DNA of 50,890 bases from a virus: positions 1-50,890 of the IMG/VR virus record IMGVR_UViG_3300033143_005322; one strand, given 5' to 3'. The position numbers and the translations under genes are program-made. Shown here in pieces: positions 41,299 through 49,415 of the stretch (its first letter is position 1; every line of letters begins with the position of its first letter). The notes under the pieces were generated by a model. The model had not been told where the DNA came from. It saw only the letters and a program-made list of their open reading frames with translations, and did no database searches.

Positions 41299-43640
41299 TA
41301 GCTAAAACTCAATGAGGTTGCCATATAACAATCAGTACCATCAAAATAGATACCAATAATATGTGTTCCTACTATCCATGTTGGCTCTGCACCATTTGCC
41401 CATTTAAAAGTAGCTGATCCAGTAGATGCCCATGTAATTGTACGAGTGGACCCTGTTACAACTAATTTATACATCCAATTACCAATACTAGTTGGCTCAG
41501 TAATTGTTAAAACTGTATTTTGATTAATTGTTGATTTTTGTTTTTGTGCGCTATCAAGTGCAATAGTATCAGCTGCACCTGAACTTTCATTATCAAGTTC
41601 ACTATTGAATTGAACAGTCTTAGCATTATCAAGAGTGAAATTTGTAAGATTACAATTTGCACCAAGAGCAGTTATTAATGCTGTAGTTATCGTTGCTGCA
41701 GCTGGATTATTTGCACCAAGAATTCCATCCACACCACCAGCAAAACGTAATGCTGTTATTAATCCAGTACTAGGGTTATAAGTAAACCCAACATCAGTTT
41801 CTATTTCCTGGGCACCTGTCTGTGCATCAACAAAAACTGGAAAAACTGTTTCATTATTTGAGTTATTTGCAATTGATGTAACTGTGCCGGCATTACCAGT
41901 AATATCAGGAAGTGCATTAACATAATTCCATTGCACATCTGTTACATAATTATCGTCAGTACTTTTTTTAGGTTCATATGTTAAAGCAAGATTAGTTGGA
42001 TTTAAGTATTCTCCCCCTAAACCCTCATCAGTTGTATATACACCATTTGTAACATGTCCTGCAGTCATTCCAGATGCAGTGCCGGTAAGATTAGTTGCTT
42101 GACCAGAAGCAGGTATACCCAAACCCTGGCCAATTATATAAACTGTGCCAGTAACATCTGGATAAGTAAAAATTTTAGTTCCTGTTAAAGACCCTATCTC
42201 AAATTGAGCAATTTTAGATGGTGTAGCCGAATCATAAATTTCAAAAGCATTATCAGGAAAAGATGTTAAAGCTGCACCTCCACCACCACTTCCTCCTACA
42301 CCTGATACTCCTCCACGTAAATCTGTGCTATCTATATAAGTCCATGTACCATTATTTGCTGCTTCATGGCGAAACGTAACGCGACATACAAGCATTCCTG
42401 TAGTACTTTCTTTAGTGAATGCTGTAGGTAAATCATATGAAGAATAAGAATCTACATCAGCTAATGCAGCAGCCTCAGCAGCATAACTTCCTGATGGAAG
42501 TAACATAAGTAAAGGAGAATATGTACTTGTTTTATTAGCAGCAATAGCAAATACAAGATTAAAATAATTTGTTGCCATTGTTACATCTTGAGAATCAGTT
42601 AAAGCTTCTGCAATATTCTGTATAGGTTTGTATTTAGTAGTAAAATCATTAACTACATGAATCCAATCTGTTCCAGATGTATCAATAGCAGGAATTGTAT
42701 GTTTATGGGCTTGATATGCAAAACCAGTTGCAGATTCAAAATATACGTTATCTATATCTCCAGGAACAGCAGTAATATCTACCCAGCCATTTCCACCGGT
42801 ACCAAGTACACCACTATGCCATCCTGTGCCTAATCGAACAACTTCAGCCAGGTGTGACATATGCCCCTGACCATTAGTACCCATCATATGATCATTCCAA
42901 TTCTGATTGATCAATGCACCTCGATTAGCAGTATCTACATATGCAGCAGACTGTATAAAGAAATATCCAATTTTAATATGTTCAGTACTTGGCCATCCAG
43001 CTGTACTTACTGTCATTTTTGTTTTATCGGATTGAAGAATATACACATAATTATCTTCAGGAGATGTATCAGAACCCTCATTTAATGGTTCAGATATAAT
43101 AGGTGTAGTATCTAATGTCGATAAACCATCACTAAATCGCATGGTAAGATTATTAGTACCATCAGCATTTTCTAAAGTGACTTCAACAGTATCTACACCA
43201 TTAGATATAACCAATGCATTAAATGATTCTACAAAAGTACCATTAAAAAAATCAACTAATTTATCTGATTCTAAACGATGAGCTGTATTTGAAGCTACAG
43301 ATGCATTATTTGTCACTTCATCATCTAAATCATTCCAGACGCCATCAGATCTTAAATACTGTGCAACATCATCAATAGCTTTTGGTACAAAACCATGAGC
43401 AGTATTTGAAACATCATTAGTAAATACATCAGTAACCACAAGATTTGCATCTGAAGTCTCATGTGGATTAGTAAGATCTGTGGTATGCGCTACAATAGCT
43501 GCAATATCATCAAGATCTTCAATACCAGCTAATGCAATAACATCATCAATATTATCTGCTACAATTTTTACGTTGTCATAAGCAGTACCAATATATTTTT
43601 CTACCAATCCTGAAAATGATTGATTACTATTTTTAATCAT
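41298..43640 (-). CDS. tail fibre protein, 780 aa
   Basis: The N-terminal region (MIKNSNQSFSGLVEKYIG; DDVIALAGIEDLDDIAA) is helical and probably attaches to the tail. It is followed by HTTDLTNPHETSDANL and related Asn-His repeats, then an extended Thr/Asn/Asp/Gly-rich beta shaft with a Gly-rich break (GGVSGVGGSGGGG near residue 445). The C-terminus is a small beta domain ending CYMATSLSFS. No autocleavage motif is seen. It presumably forms the long trimeric adsorption fibre. Neighbouring accessory genes fit this. Confidence 0.75.
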   Translation of the reverse strand: MIKNSNQSFSGLVEKYIGTAYDNVKIVADNIDDVIALAGIEDLDDIAAIVAHTTDLTNPHETSDANLVVTDVFTNDVSNTAHGFVPKAIDDVAQYLRSDGVWNDLDDEVTNNASVASNTAHRLESDKLVDFFNGTFVESFNALVISNGVDTVEVTLENADGTNNLTMRFSDGLSTLDTTPIISEPLNEGSDTSPEDNYVYILQSDKTKMTVSTAGWPSTEHIKIGYFFIQSAAYVDTANRGALINQNWNDHMMGTNGQGHMSHLAEVVRLGTGWHSGVLGTGGNGWVDITAVPGDIDNVYFESATGFAYQAHKHTIPAIDTSGTDWIHVVNDFTTKYKPIQNIAEALTDSQDVTMATNYFNLVFAIAANKTSTYSPLLMLLPSGSYAAEAAALADVDSYSSYDLPTAFTKESTTGMLVCRVTFRHEAANNGTWTYIDSTDLRGGVSGVGGSGGGGAALTSFPDNAFEIYDSATPSKIAQFEIGSLTGTKIFTYPDVTGTVYIIGQGLGIPASGQATNLTGTASGMTAGHVTNGVYTTDEGLGGEYLNPTNLALTYEPKKSTDDNYVTDVQWNYVNALPDITGNAGTVTSIANNSNNETVFPVFVDAQTGAQEIETDVGFTYNPSTGLITALRFAGGVDGILGANNPAAATITTALITALGANCNLTNFTLDNAKTVQFNSELDNESSGAADTIALDSAQKQKSTINQNTVLTITEPTSIGNWMYKLVVTGSTRTITWASTGSATFKWANGAEPTWIVGTHIIGIYFDGTDCYMATSLSFS

Positions 43641-43642
43641 GA

Positions 43643-44362
43643 TTAAGCCCAGCCATTAATATCTAATTTATGGTTAAGAGTATCGGTTGAAGGTGTTACA
43701 TTTAAATTTTCAGCCGTCTTCATAGATTTTTCAAAGAAAGACATAAAGAGTTGTCCTTCATTAAGTGAGAGTTCAGTGCCGCGGTTCATATTTATTCTGC
43801 CGGCAATATATAGAAGAAAACCTTCCAATAAAGCCAAAGGAATATTAACCTCAACTATAGTTGGGTCAGTAATTGTACTTGCTATCTTTGGATGAGCTGC
43901 GCGATATGTTGCTATAAATTGATTTTCTTTCTCAGGATAGGGAATCTGGATAGAATCAAATTCTGGAGTATAAACTGAATATTCTGTTTGATAGTGTGCG
44001 GAATCTTCCTGGTTTACATATAATTCCTGCCCATCTTCGTCAATTACTTTTTCTATTCGTAATACATCGTCCACAAAAGGCTGAAATACTGAATCCATGA
44101 TATATAACGTGGATTCTGTGCCGCTGGTTTGAGAATATTTACTACGTAGGTAATAAGTCTGGATTTCATCGTACTGCTGAACTACTACTTCTGCTCTTTT
44201 TAAATCGAATCGTTTATAAAGTTCAATGAGAGCAAGATTTATATGAGGGATTATTTTGGGGTAGTCTTGTGGCTGAATACCCTGATTATTATGGGTACCA
44301 CCTATATTAAGTCCTTTAATCTCAGCTGTAGAAAGCTGCTCAAACAGATCAGAAAGATACAT
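43643..44362 (-). CDS. tail tube / head-tail connector (N4 gp67-like)
   Basis: 239 residues starting MYLSDLFEQLSTAEIKG. It shows YPKIIPHINLALIELYKRF, a conserved opening of N4 gp67-like and adaptor-type proteins, then QTYYLRSKY and a C-terminal helix with FLLYIAGRINMNRGTE. In N4 the gene next to the large terminase encodes the tail tube protein; position and pattern agree. It would connect the portal to the tail. Confidence 0.65.
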   Translation of the reverse strand: MYLSDLFEQLSTAEIKGLNIGGTHNNQGIQPQDYPKIIPHINLALIELYKRFDLKRAEVVVQQYDEIQTYYLRSKYSQTSGTESTLYIMDSVFQPFVDDVLRIEKVIDEDGQELYVNQEDSAHYQTEYSVYTPEFDSIQIPYPEKENQFIATYRAAHPKIASTITDPTIVEVNIPLALLEGFLLYIAGRINMNRGTELSLNEGQLFMSFFEKSMKTAENLNVTPSTDTLNHKLDINGWA

Positions 44363-44429
44363 ATGCTTCCGCCCTAAATTTTGAAAAAGTATAAACTACA
44401 AAAAATATTTATACAATCCGGGCAGTTAC

Positions 44430-46010
44430 TTAAACTATATAAGAAGCCAGATTATCTACAACTTGCTCTTCTTCGACCTCCCAGTAATCATTTCCACCCC
44501 GTATCATATGAACTTCTTCAGAAGGTTTCCAAGGTGTCAATGAGCTTAACATTGAAATGGTATCAATGAAATCATCATGTTTGCTTTTAAAGCCATTTGC
44601 TGAGGCTAGCCGTAATTCTGTAGTGGCTTCTACAATTTCTGGGCTCAATTTACGCTCTTCTGGGAAAAACATCTTATTAAGCTTAAACATGGGAACCATA
44701 ATATTGAATCTGACCATTTTATTGGTATTTGGCCGTATCCCGGGTTGAGTAGCTCCTTTTTCGCTAGCCAGGGTGAAATATATATTCCTGGTAAGCATCT
44801 CATTCTGGATCCATGGAATAAATCCTTTCTGCTGGCCTGATATCTCAATACCTACCTGCTGAGGCTTGTAAATCTGAGCCAATCTGAATAATTCATTTAC
44901 ATTGGCATCCATTAATTGCCGTTTACATAAACCATCTACCCAGAGCCAATCACCATTGGAATTATATGCCCATACTGAAATTACACTGAAATCACTAGAA
45001 ATAGTTTCAGAGGTGGCAAAGTCAGTAGTAATGTAAAAATTAAACATGCCCTTATTATTGAGCACGGTTTCTCGCTTATACCAACTAATATCACAATCCA
45101 GGATTAATCGATCTTCATCCGACATAATCTGGAGCATGAGTTCTTGATTAAAGGTTTGAATCTTGCCAGCCTTTAATGCTACATCATAGGCATCTTTCAC
45201 ATAATCATAGGTGAACCGGTCTTCCCAGGCACCTTTGAATTCTTCCCGGGTACACGGAAACTCTTCGCATACTGGAAAAATATTGACATACCAGGCACCT
45301 GATTCAATAGCTTTATATAATGGATCTCGAGAGTTGAAGGGTGTACCTGACCAAAGAATCTTACTTCTGGTGGGATGTAGAGCGTATTTAATGGCTTTAT
45401 AAACCGTATCTTCGATACTGGCAATAATAGTAGCTGAACGAGCGTCTTCATCACTTACTAAATCGTCTAGTACAGCTAATACTGGACGTTTACCCATTTC
45501 TTTCGAACCACGAACACCGGTACGTGCACCATACCCCTTAACAATAAAGGTTACGCCATCTCTATTTCTAAATTCCCAACGGATATCTGTGAAACGAGTA
45601 TATGGAATATAGTGTTGAAGGAAATCAGAATTTTGCCAACGATACTCCAGGTTTTTCCTCATGTTCTTAACACCATTTTCGATGCTATCAGAAACATAAA
45701 GAGCAAGAGGTACCTCACCGAACCCAGGTATTTTCCCGTACACAGCAATATAGAGAAATAAATACTCTGCAAGTACAGTAGTTTTACTTAAACCACGACT
45801 ACACATATTAGCTACGTTTTGGCGCATTCCCTGCACCTGGTCTAGCATTTTATAATGTACTACAGGAGTTAAATGTTCTTCTCCCTGTTCACCATTTACT
45901 AATTTAATGAAGTTAACAAATTCAAAAGCGAAATCAGAAGGTATATAGTTAGGGTCATTATCATAGCTAACATCGGCCAACCATTCTTCAACTGTTTTTT
46001 GCGCTTGCAT
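44430..46010 (-). CDS. terL: terminase large subunit (N4 gp68-like)
   Basis: 526 residues. The ATPase domain has a Walker A-like SRGLSKTT at residues 71-78 (non-classical P-loop, as usual for terminases) and Walker B VLAVLDDLVS near 179-188. The nuclease domain shows TTDFATSE near 330 and HDDFIDTISM near 488, which are the acidic metal ligands of the RNase H fold. It pumps and cuts DNA during packaging at the portal. Gene order with the gp67-like protein downstream matches N4. Confidence 0.92.
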   Translation of the reverse strand: MQAQKTVEEWLADVSYDNDPNYIPSDFAFEFVNFIKLVNGEQGEEHLTPVVHYKMLDQVQGMRQNVANMCSRGLSKTTVLAEYLFLYIAVYGKIPGFGEVPLALYVSDSIENGVKNMRKNLEYRWQNSDFLQHYIPYTRFTDIRWEFRNRDGVTFIVKGYGARTGVRGSKEMGKRPVLAVLDDLVSDEDARSATIIASIEDTVYKAIKYALHPTRSKILWSGTPFNSRDPLYKAIESGAWYVNIFPVCEEFPCTREEFKGAWEDRFTYDYVKDAYDVALKAGKIQTFNQELMLQIMSDEDRLILDCDISWYKRETVLNNKGMFNFYITTDFATSETISSDFSVISVWAYNSNGDWLWVDGLCKRQLMDANVNELFRLAQIYKPQQVGIEISGQQKGFIPWIQNEMLTRNIYFTLASEKGATQPGIRPNTNKMVRFNIMVPMFKLNKMFFPEERKLSPEIVEATTELRLASANGFKSKHDDFIDTISMLSSLTPWKPSEEVHMIRGGNDYWEVEEEQVVDNLASYIV

Positions 46011-46295
46011 TTAAGCAACAGGTCCAACCTTTACATTAAAATCAGTACTACCATCAGCACTGGTAACTGCTAAATGTATAGGTATATTTGCACCGTGATT
46101 AATAACTGTCTCAAAAGGTAATGGAGTAACTCCACCATCAGTTATTATGCCTCCAGGTCCATGTATTTCAATAGTAGCAGCACTAATAGTGCCGTAAATA
46201 TATACTGCACTTTTAGACCCACCACCATTACCACTGATAATATTGTAATCACCATCGCCTGTAATATTTAATTCTTTGCCTGCATCAAGTCCCAT
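46011..46295 (-). CDS. small beta-rich virion protein, 94 aa
   Basis: Gly/Asp/Ile-rich short protein (MGLDAGKELNITGDGDYN, then GTISAATIEIHGPGG) and a C-terminal strand pair ending KVGPVA. The stop directly abuts the TerL start, so the two are probably cotranslated. Similar small Gly-rich proteins are head or neck decorations in marine phages. Role inferred. Confidence 0.55.
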   Translation of the reverse strand: MGLDAGKELNITGDGDYNIISGNGGGSKSAVYIYGTISAATIEIHGPGGIITDGGVTPLPFETVINHGANIPIHLAVTSADGSTDFNVKVGPVA

Positions 46296-46316
46296 TTTAC
46301 TTTCCTCTAGATAAAA

Positions 46317-46487
46317 TTATTTAACTCGTTTCAACCGTGGATTCTTACGTTTAGCTTTGCCACTAGCTCCCCGGGAAGCAGCAGCAAGTATAGCATCTGC
46401 AGATTTTTTAGAATGCCCCTGCCCCTGGATTTTTTTACTGACTGCTTTGAAGCCGGGATGTTTCGTTTTCGAGCGTTGCTTGGCCAT
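46317..46487 (-). CDS. small highly basic protein, 56 aa
   Basis: A short frame starting MAKQRSKTKHPGFKAV and ending RKNPRLKRVK, with about one third Lys/Arg. GAGGTGAAATCTA upstream is a clear ribosome binding site. It overlaps the end of the preceding gene by 53 bases in another frame. Its charge suggests nucleic-acid binding; its position between the terminase genes could point to packaging, which is inference. Confidence 0.6.
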   Translation of the reverse strand: MAKQRSKTKHPGFKAVSKKIQGQGHSKKSADAILAAASRGASGKAKRKNPRLKRVK

Positions 46488-47184
46488 TAGATTTCACCTC
46501 TGTAAATTCAGCATCAATAGTAAGTCGAGAATGCGCTATATCTTGTGCATTAGATACGCCGGCCTCAATAGCTTTTCTCTGAGCTGCTACCAATTCTAAA
46601 GTACTTGCCCTCAATTGGGCAATAGAATCATCTTCTTTTACACCAATACTCAAATCAATCTTCTGAGCTTCTGGTACCTTGAGATGAGTCAATATACTAT
46701 TTGCAGCATCACATCGAACCTTTTCACTATTCGCACTTGTCATAAGCACGGCCTGGCAATTCAAGGCCTTTTGATGCATATCAGCATTAAGAATATAAGT
46801 GGGAACTAATGTTTGCTCGAGAATTTTGTTAACCAGAATATTTTTATTATAGGCTGCTACATGTCCTGATATTCGATTTGTAGAGTAACCCTTATCGATC
46901 ATCATTTGGTATCGATCAGGGAGAGCCGTAATGTAACTCTCCATATTGGTATGCCCCAATAACTTCGAACTGACATATCGTACTGCAATAATATAATCTG
47001 TGGTCTTGAATTTGCCCTGCTCGAGCACACTGGTATAACTGAGAATATTTTCTTTGTAGGCTTCCCTGAAAGCATCATCTCCAGAGGTAAGAGAATTCAC
47101 CGCGGCCATAATATCTGGAGCCACGGTTTTCCTCAAACCCTGAGGTAATGCTTTGGAAAACTGCTCAAAGGTTAAATCATTCAC
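46435..47184 (-). CDS. possible terminase small subunit, GTG start
   Basis: 249 residues from GTG at 47184 (MNDLTFEQFSKALPQG). The N-terminal half contains helix-turn-helix-like segments (MDKGYST-like pattern YQMMIDKGYSTNRISG). The C-terminal half has VRCDAANSILTHLKVPEA, which resembles the oligomerisation region of phage small terminase subunits. The gene lies two genes upstream of the large terminase. A transcription regulator or other DNA-binding protein is the alternative. Confidence 0.5.
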   Translation of the reverse strand: MNDLTFEQFSKALPQGLRKTVAPDIMAAVNSLTSGDDAFREAYKENILSYTSVLEQGKFKTTDYIIAVRYVSSKLLGHTNMESYITALPDRYQMMIDKGYSTNRISGHVAAYNKNILVNKILEQTLVPTYILNADMHQKALNCQAVLMTSANSEKVRCDAANSILTHLKVPEAQKIDLSIGVKEDDSIAQLRASTLELVAAQRKAIEAGVSNAQDIAHSRLTIDAEFTEVKSNGQATLENETSRLQSSQ

Positions 47185-47308
47185 TTATATCTTCCCAGGT
47201 AGCCTTACCAAATTCTTTAATCTCGTGGCCAACATGCTTAGTTCGTTCTATCGGTCCTTGAGTGTCAGCACAGCCTACTAATATTAGAACCAGGATTAAA
47301 TATCTCAT
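47177..47308 (-). CDS. very small lipoprotein, 43 aa
   Basis: The product begins MRYLILVLILVGCADTQG: a signal peptide of about 12 residues followed by the lipobox LVGC, so Cys13 would be lipid-modified, leaving a 31-residue mature peptide rich in charged residues and ending EDISE. AAAGGCC precedes the ATG, and the stop overlaps the next gene's GTG. Size and type resemble an outer-membrane spanin (Rz1) or an entericidin-like peptide, but it lies far from the lysis cassette. Role unknown. Confidence 0.65.
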   Translation of the reverse strand: MRYLILVLILVGCADTQGPIERTKHVGHEIKEFGKATWEDISE

Positions 47309-47339
47309 AATGGCCTTTAGTCTAGTTTAAGTGAATTTT

Positions 47340-47696
47340 TTACGCAACCTTGGCTTTTTGTACTTCCTGCTTCCCTAGATATGTAGTTGTTACTTTTCTT
47401 CCATGAGTATAACTGGCTGATTCTTCATAAAAATAACCAGCACTACGTAATTTTAACCTTACTTTTTTAACCTTAGAATCTTTCCAGCCCAGGACTTTAC
47501 CGGCCTTACCATCGGTATACTGATAATCTCTAATCCCAGCTTTACTCAAGAAAAATTCAAATAGAATAACTGCAGCGTCACCACATTCAGCCATTATTTC
47601 TTTTTTCTGGATCCAGGTTAAGTACACGGTTTGTATCCTCTTTTTTGATATTTGGTATCTAGTAGGGTATTCTGTGTTCTGCTGTGATGTTGACAT
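47340..47696 (-). CDS. putative helix-turn-helix protein, 118 aa
   Basis: First securely called gene of the leftward block. The protein is basic, with KKEIMAECGDAAVILFEF then LSKAGIRDYQYTDGKAG and VLGWKDSKVKKVRLKLRS. The last is the recognition helix pattern of winged-helix proteins in phages ('vLGWs.skVkr.r..L..aGy'). It ends with a beta wing (GYFYEESASYTHGRK) and a basic tail. It may regulate transcription. GAGG precedes the ATG. Confidence 0.6.
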   Translation of the reverse strand: MSTSQQNTEYPTRYQISKKRIQTVYLTWIQKKEIMAECGDAAVILFEFFLSKAGIRDYQYTDGKAGKVLGWKDSKVKKVRLKLRSAGYFYEESASYTHGRKVTTTYLGKQEVQKAKVA

Positions 47697-47706
47697 AAGT
47701 AGTACC

Positions 47707-47829
47707 TCAATTAGGGAGCATATTTGGTCCGTGGAAGGCTAGTATGCTCCCTTTTTGTTCCGTACACCAGTTCTGTGTTATAAATACGTCCCGGCACTTT
47801 TTACCGTCTTCATCTTCTAAATCAAACAC
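47707..47829 (-). CDS. possible very short gene, 40 aa, GTG start
   Basis: A minus-strand frame from GTG at 47829 reads VFDLEDEDGKKCRDVF and ends HGPNMLPN just before the 118-residue gene. The amino-acid mix looks protein-like and position fits an extra first gene of the late operon. There is no convincing ribosome binding site and it contains the 10-bp inverted repeat described at 47713-47756. It may be noncoding. Confidence 0.25.
   Translation of the reverse strand: MFDLEDEDGKKCRDVFITQNWCTEQKGSILAFHGPNMLPN
47713..47756 (+). terminator. 10-bp inverted repeat followed by T-run
   Basis: AGGGAGCATA (47713-47722) is perfectly complementary to TATGCTCCCT (47743-47752), followed on the + strand by TTTT. 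The 20-base loop is long for a terminator. On the + strand no gene upstream needs stopping, so it may instead insulate the region, act as an operator, or be part of the leftward promoter region. Confidence 0.5.
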
Positions 47830-48120
47830 TTACATCATTTCTTCAAAATAGTCAGTCTTTATAAGTAAACCTATAAGAGCACCACCCTGTATATTCTGGA
47901 TCCAGGGTATAAATAATAATATATTTTCACTCCTCGGCTCTGTCTACAGACTAACTCCATAAAAATATAATTAACTACCACGCCTCCGCCTACGGCCTGG
48001 CGGCCTTCGGCTCGGCGGGCAACGTTAATTTTATTCTTCTGTTCGTTACTCAGTAGCCATCGCCTCGGAAAGTAGGGGAAACAAAAACCACCACTTTCCC
48101 TTCATTACATATCCCCGGGA

Positions 48121-48161
48121 GGCCGGCGCTTTAGCGCAAGGCCGACCAACTGGCGTTGGTC
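48121..48161 (+). repeat. two abutting strong hairpins
   Basis: The first pairs GGCC with GGCC and GCGC with GCGC around TTTA (48121-48143). The second pairs GACCAAC with GTTGGTC around TGGC (48144-48161). They touch without a spacer. AAGGCCGACCA, which joins the two, recurs once at about 48175-48185. No U-run follows. Confidence 0.6.
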
Positions 48162-48208
48162 ACCCAAGCTTTACAAGGCCGACCAGATAGATAGAATAGA
48201 AAAAATCC

Positions 48209-48262
48209 CTATATATTTTAATTCAGGCACATGGCTTAAAGTTTTGTTCTATATATTTTAAG
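48209..48262 (+). repeat. 13-base direct repeat, AT-rich
   Basis: CTATATATTTTAA occurs twice, near 48209 and 48250, about 41 bases apart, in otherwise unrelated sequence. AT-rich repeats of this kind in a control region may be promoter or replication-initiation elements. The second copy overlaps the 3' arm of an 8-bp inverted repeat (48233-48264). Confidence 0.5.
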
Positions 48263-48499
48263 CCGGCTCTAGGGTACACCCCAAAATTTTTATTAAAAAC
48301 TTTTTCAGAATTTTCATATTGACCTCCGCTGTTAGTACTGACAATGGAAGAAATTAAAAACAAGACCACCCCCCCTATCACTTTCCGTGGGGCACCAGGC
48401 CACCTGTCCCTGCTACCACCAGACACACCACACCCACACCACACACAGCCATAGGTTCTGTGCTCTTCTTTACTACCGTGGTGTACATACAGCAGTGCT

Positions 48500-48889
48500 A
48501 TGTTCCTGACCCTTTTGGAGCAGGTATGTATATCGTTACGAGTTAACAGTTATAGGTTAGCCCGCGAGCCAGCGCCTCATGGTCGTAACGTGATGGTGTA
48601 TCTCCTAGACGTAGGAGGTATGCCAGTAGATGCCCATCCTTTCAACACATGTGGAGTATTAGATATGGACGCGAATACAAACAGTAGTAAGTTCTATCAG
48701 GCAGCTGTTATTACCGTAGGTGGTAAGGCAGTCGGCACAATCAGTCTGTACGTTGACCAGGCATCACAGGAATCACTGGCAGCGTTAACAGGAGCAGGTA
48801 TCAGTAAGCTCTTGACCGCTGAAGGTGTTAGCTTTGAAGCACCGAAGGTTAAGTCAGCAGGTGTAGACCTCTTGGCCGGTATCCTTTAA
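48500..48889 (+). CDS. early protein, start uncertain, up to 129 aa
   Basis: Not recognised. The C-terminal 90 residues look like a globular beta/alpha domain (MVYLLDVGGMPVDAHPF, then AAVITVGGKAVGTISLYV and ALTGAGISKLLTAEG). The ATG at 48500 has no ribosome binding site. The only good site, GGAG at 48517-48520, serves a different frame (48526-48546). In-frame GTG 48590 or ATG 48593 also lack a site. A +1 frameshift from the short frame would join it to this one. First gene of the rightward early block. Confidence 0.6.
   Translation: MFLTLLEQVCISLRVNSYRLAREPAPHGRNVMVYLLDVGGMPVDAHPFNTCGVLDMDANTNSSKFYQAAVITVGGKAVGTISLYVDQASQESLAALTGAGISKLLTAEGVSFEAPKVKSAGVDLLAGIL
48526..48546 (+). CDS. six-codon frame with strong ribosome binding site (leader or frameshift start)
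   Basis: GGAG at 48517-48520 stands five bases before ATG at 48526, giving MYIVTS and a TAA stop. Skipping one base at the stop (AGT TAA C) would continue in frame with the 48500-48889 gene. Either a leader peptide, a +1 frameshift start, or a one-base sequence error. Confidence 0.3.
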   Translation: MYIVTS

Positions 48890-48915
48890 CCAATTGTGGA
48901 GTTGTTTCCGACATG

Positions 48916-48926
48916 GGAGCAGCTCC
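48916..48926 (+). promoter_or_regulatory. small triloop hairpin, possible virion RNA polymerase promoter
   Basis: GGAG-CAG-CTCC forms a 4-bp stem with a three-base loop with a purine in the middle, 70 bases before the next early gene. N4 virion RNA polymerase promoters are hairpins with a 5-7-bp stem and a three-base loop with a central purine, so this is only a partial match. Confidence 0.25.
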
Positions 48927-48995
48927 GCAGTTCTTAAGCAGAAGATAGGGATTATTAAGGGCAACTTAATTCTATAATCAAAGGGGTATCAGTAT

Positions 48996-49283
48996 ATGAA
49001 TCAGCAACATCAACCTTCAAGATCAATCCTTGAAAACATCAGCTTTAGTATTACTGGATTTGCCAATATGATAGGTTCAGCCACAAGCGCCGTAGCTACC
49101 GTAGCAGAGACATGTGACACTTTAGCAGGCACAGGCCTAGTTATGGCTGAAAACGTCCAGGAAGTTACTGTTATCGAGTCACAAGGTAAGAAACAAGCCA
49201 AGTTAGAAGAGTTATGGGAACGATATCCAGCACTCAAGCCTACACCAGCACAAAAAGCAGCAAGAACCAAAGCAACAAAGTAA
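48996..49283 (+). CDS. early hypothetical protein, 95 aa
   Basis: Not recognised. AAGGGG precedes the ATG. The N-terminal half contains a weakly hydrophobic, Ala/Thr/Gly-rich helix (FANMIGSATSAVATVAE). The C-terminal half is charged and helical (ESQGKKQAKLEELWERY) with a basic end (PTPAQKAARTKATK). It is followed directly by a stem (49284-49319). Confidence 0.6.
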   Translation: MNQQHQPSRSILENISFSITGFANMIGSATSAVATVAETCDTLAGTGLVMAENVQEVTVIESQGKKQAKLEELWERYPALKPTPAQKAARTKATK

Positions 49284-49319
49284 TAGTAGTCTCTCCATTC
49301 AGTACGAGTGGAGTTACTA
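49284..49319 (+). other. two-part stem after early gene
   Basis: TAGTA/TACTA and CTCCA/TGGAG (49293-49297 with 49309-49313) combine into one imperfect hairpin starting at the stop codon of the 95-residue gene. No U-run. Possible RNA processing site or hairpin promoter. Confidence 0.3.
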
Positions 49320-49415
49320 GTATGCTAATCATTATCAAGGTGCAGACAGGGAAACAGTATCACCGGCTAATCTACAGCATTTCCCCAATTCCTCAATCAA
49401 TCAGGAGAAGTAACC

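Larger units (their letters stand above)
47757..48499 (+). other. hairpin-rich region with no convincing gene; likely genome ends and control region
   Basis: About 740 bases without a convincing frame, between the divergent late and early blocks; the only competing call is the weak 40-codon frame overlapping its left edge. It holds an AATTAAC/GTTAATT inverted repeat (47969-47975, 48024-48030) around a very GC-rich core, GGAAAGT/ACTTTCC (48067-48099), two adjoining hairpins (48121-48161), a repeated AAGGCCGACCA, a repeated CTATATATTTTAA, an 8-bp stem GGCTTAAA/TTTAAGCC (48233-48264), and a CA-rich tract near 48400-48450. N4-like genomes have short terminal repeats and early promoters at this position, so genome ends, origin and promoters are expected here. 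Confidence 0.5.

Noticed and set aside
48223-48444. 73-codon frame on the minus strand in the control region
   Set aside because: Its C-terminal translation is low-complexity (Gly/Ser/Cys) from a CA-rich tract, it has no ribosome binding site, and it crosses several inverted repeats.
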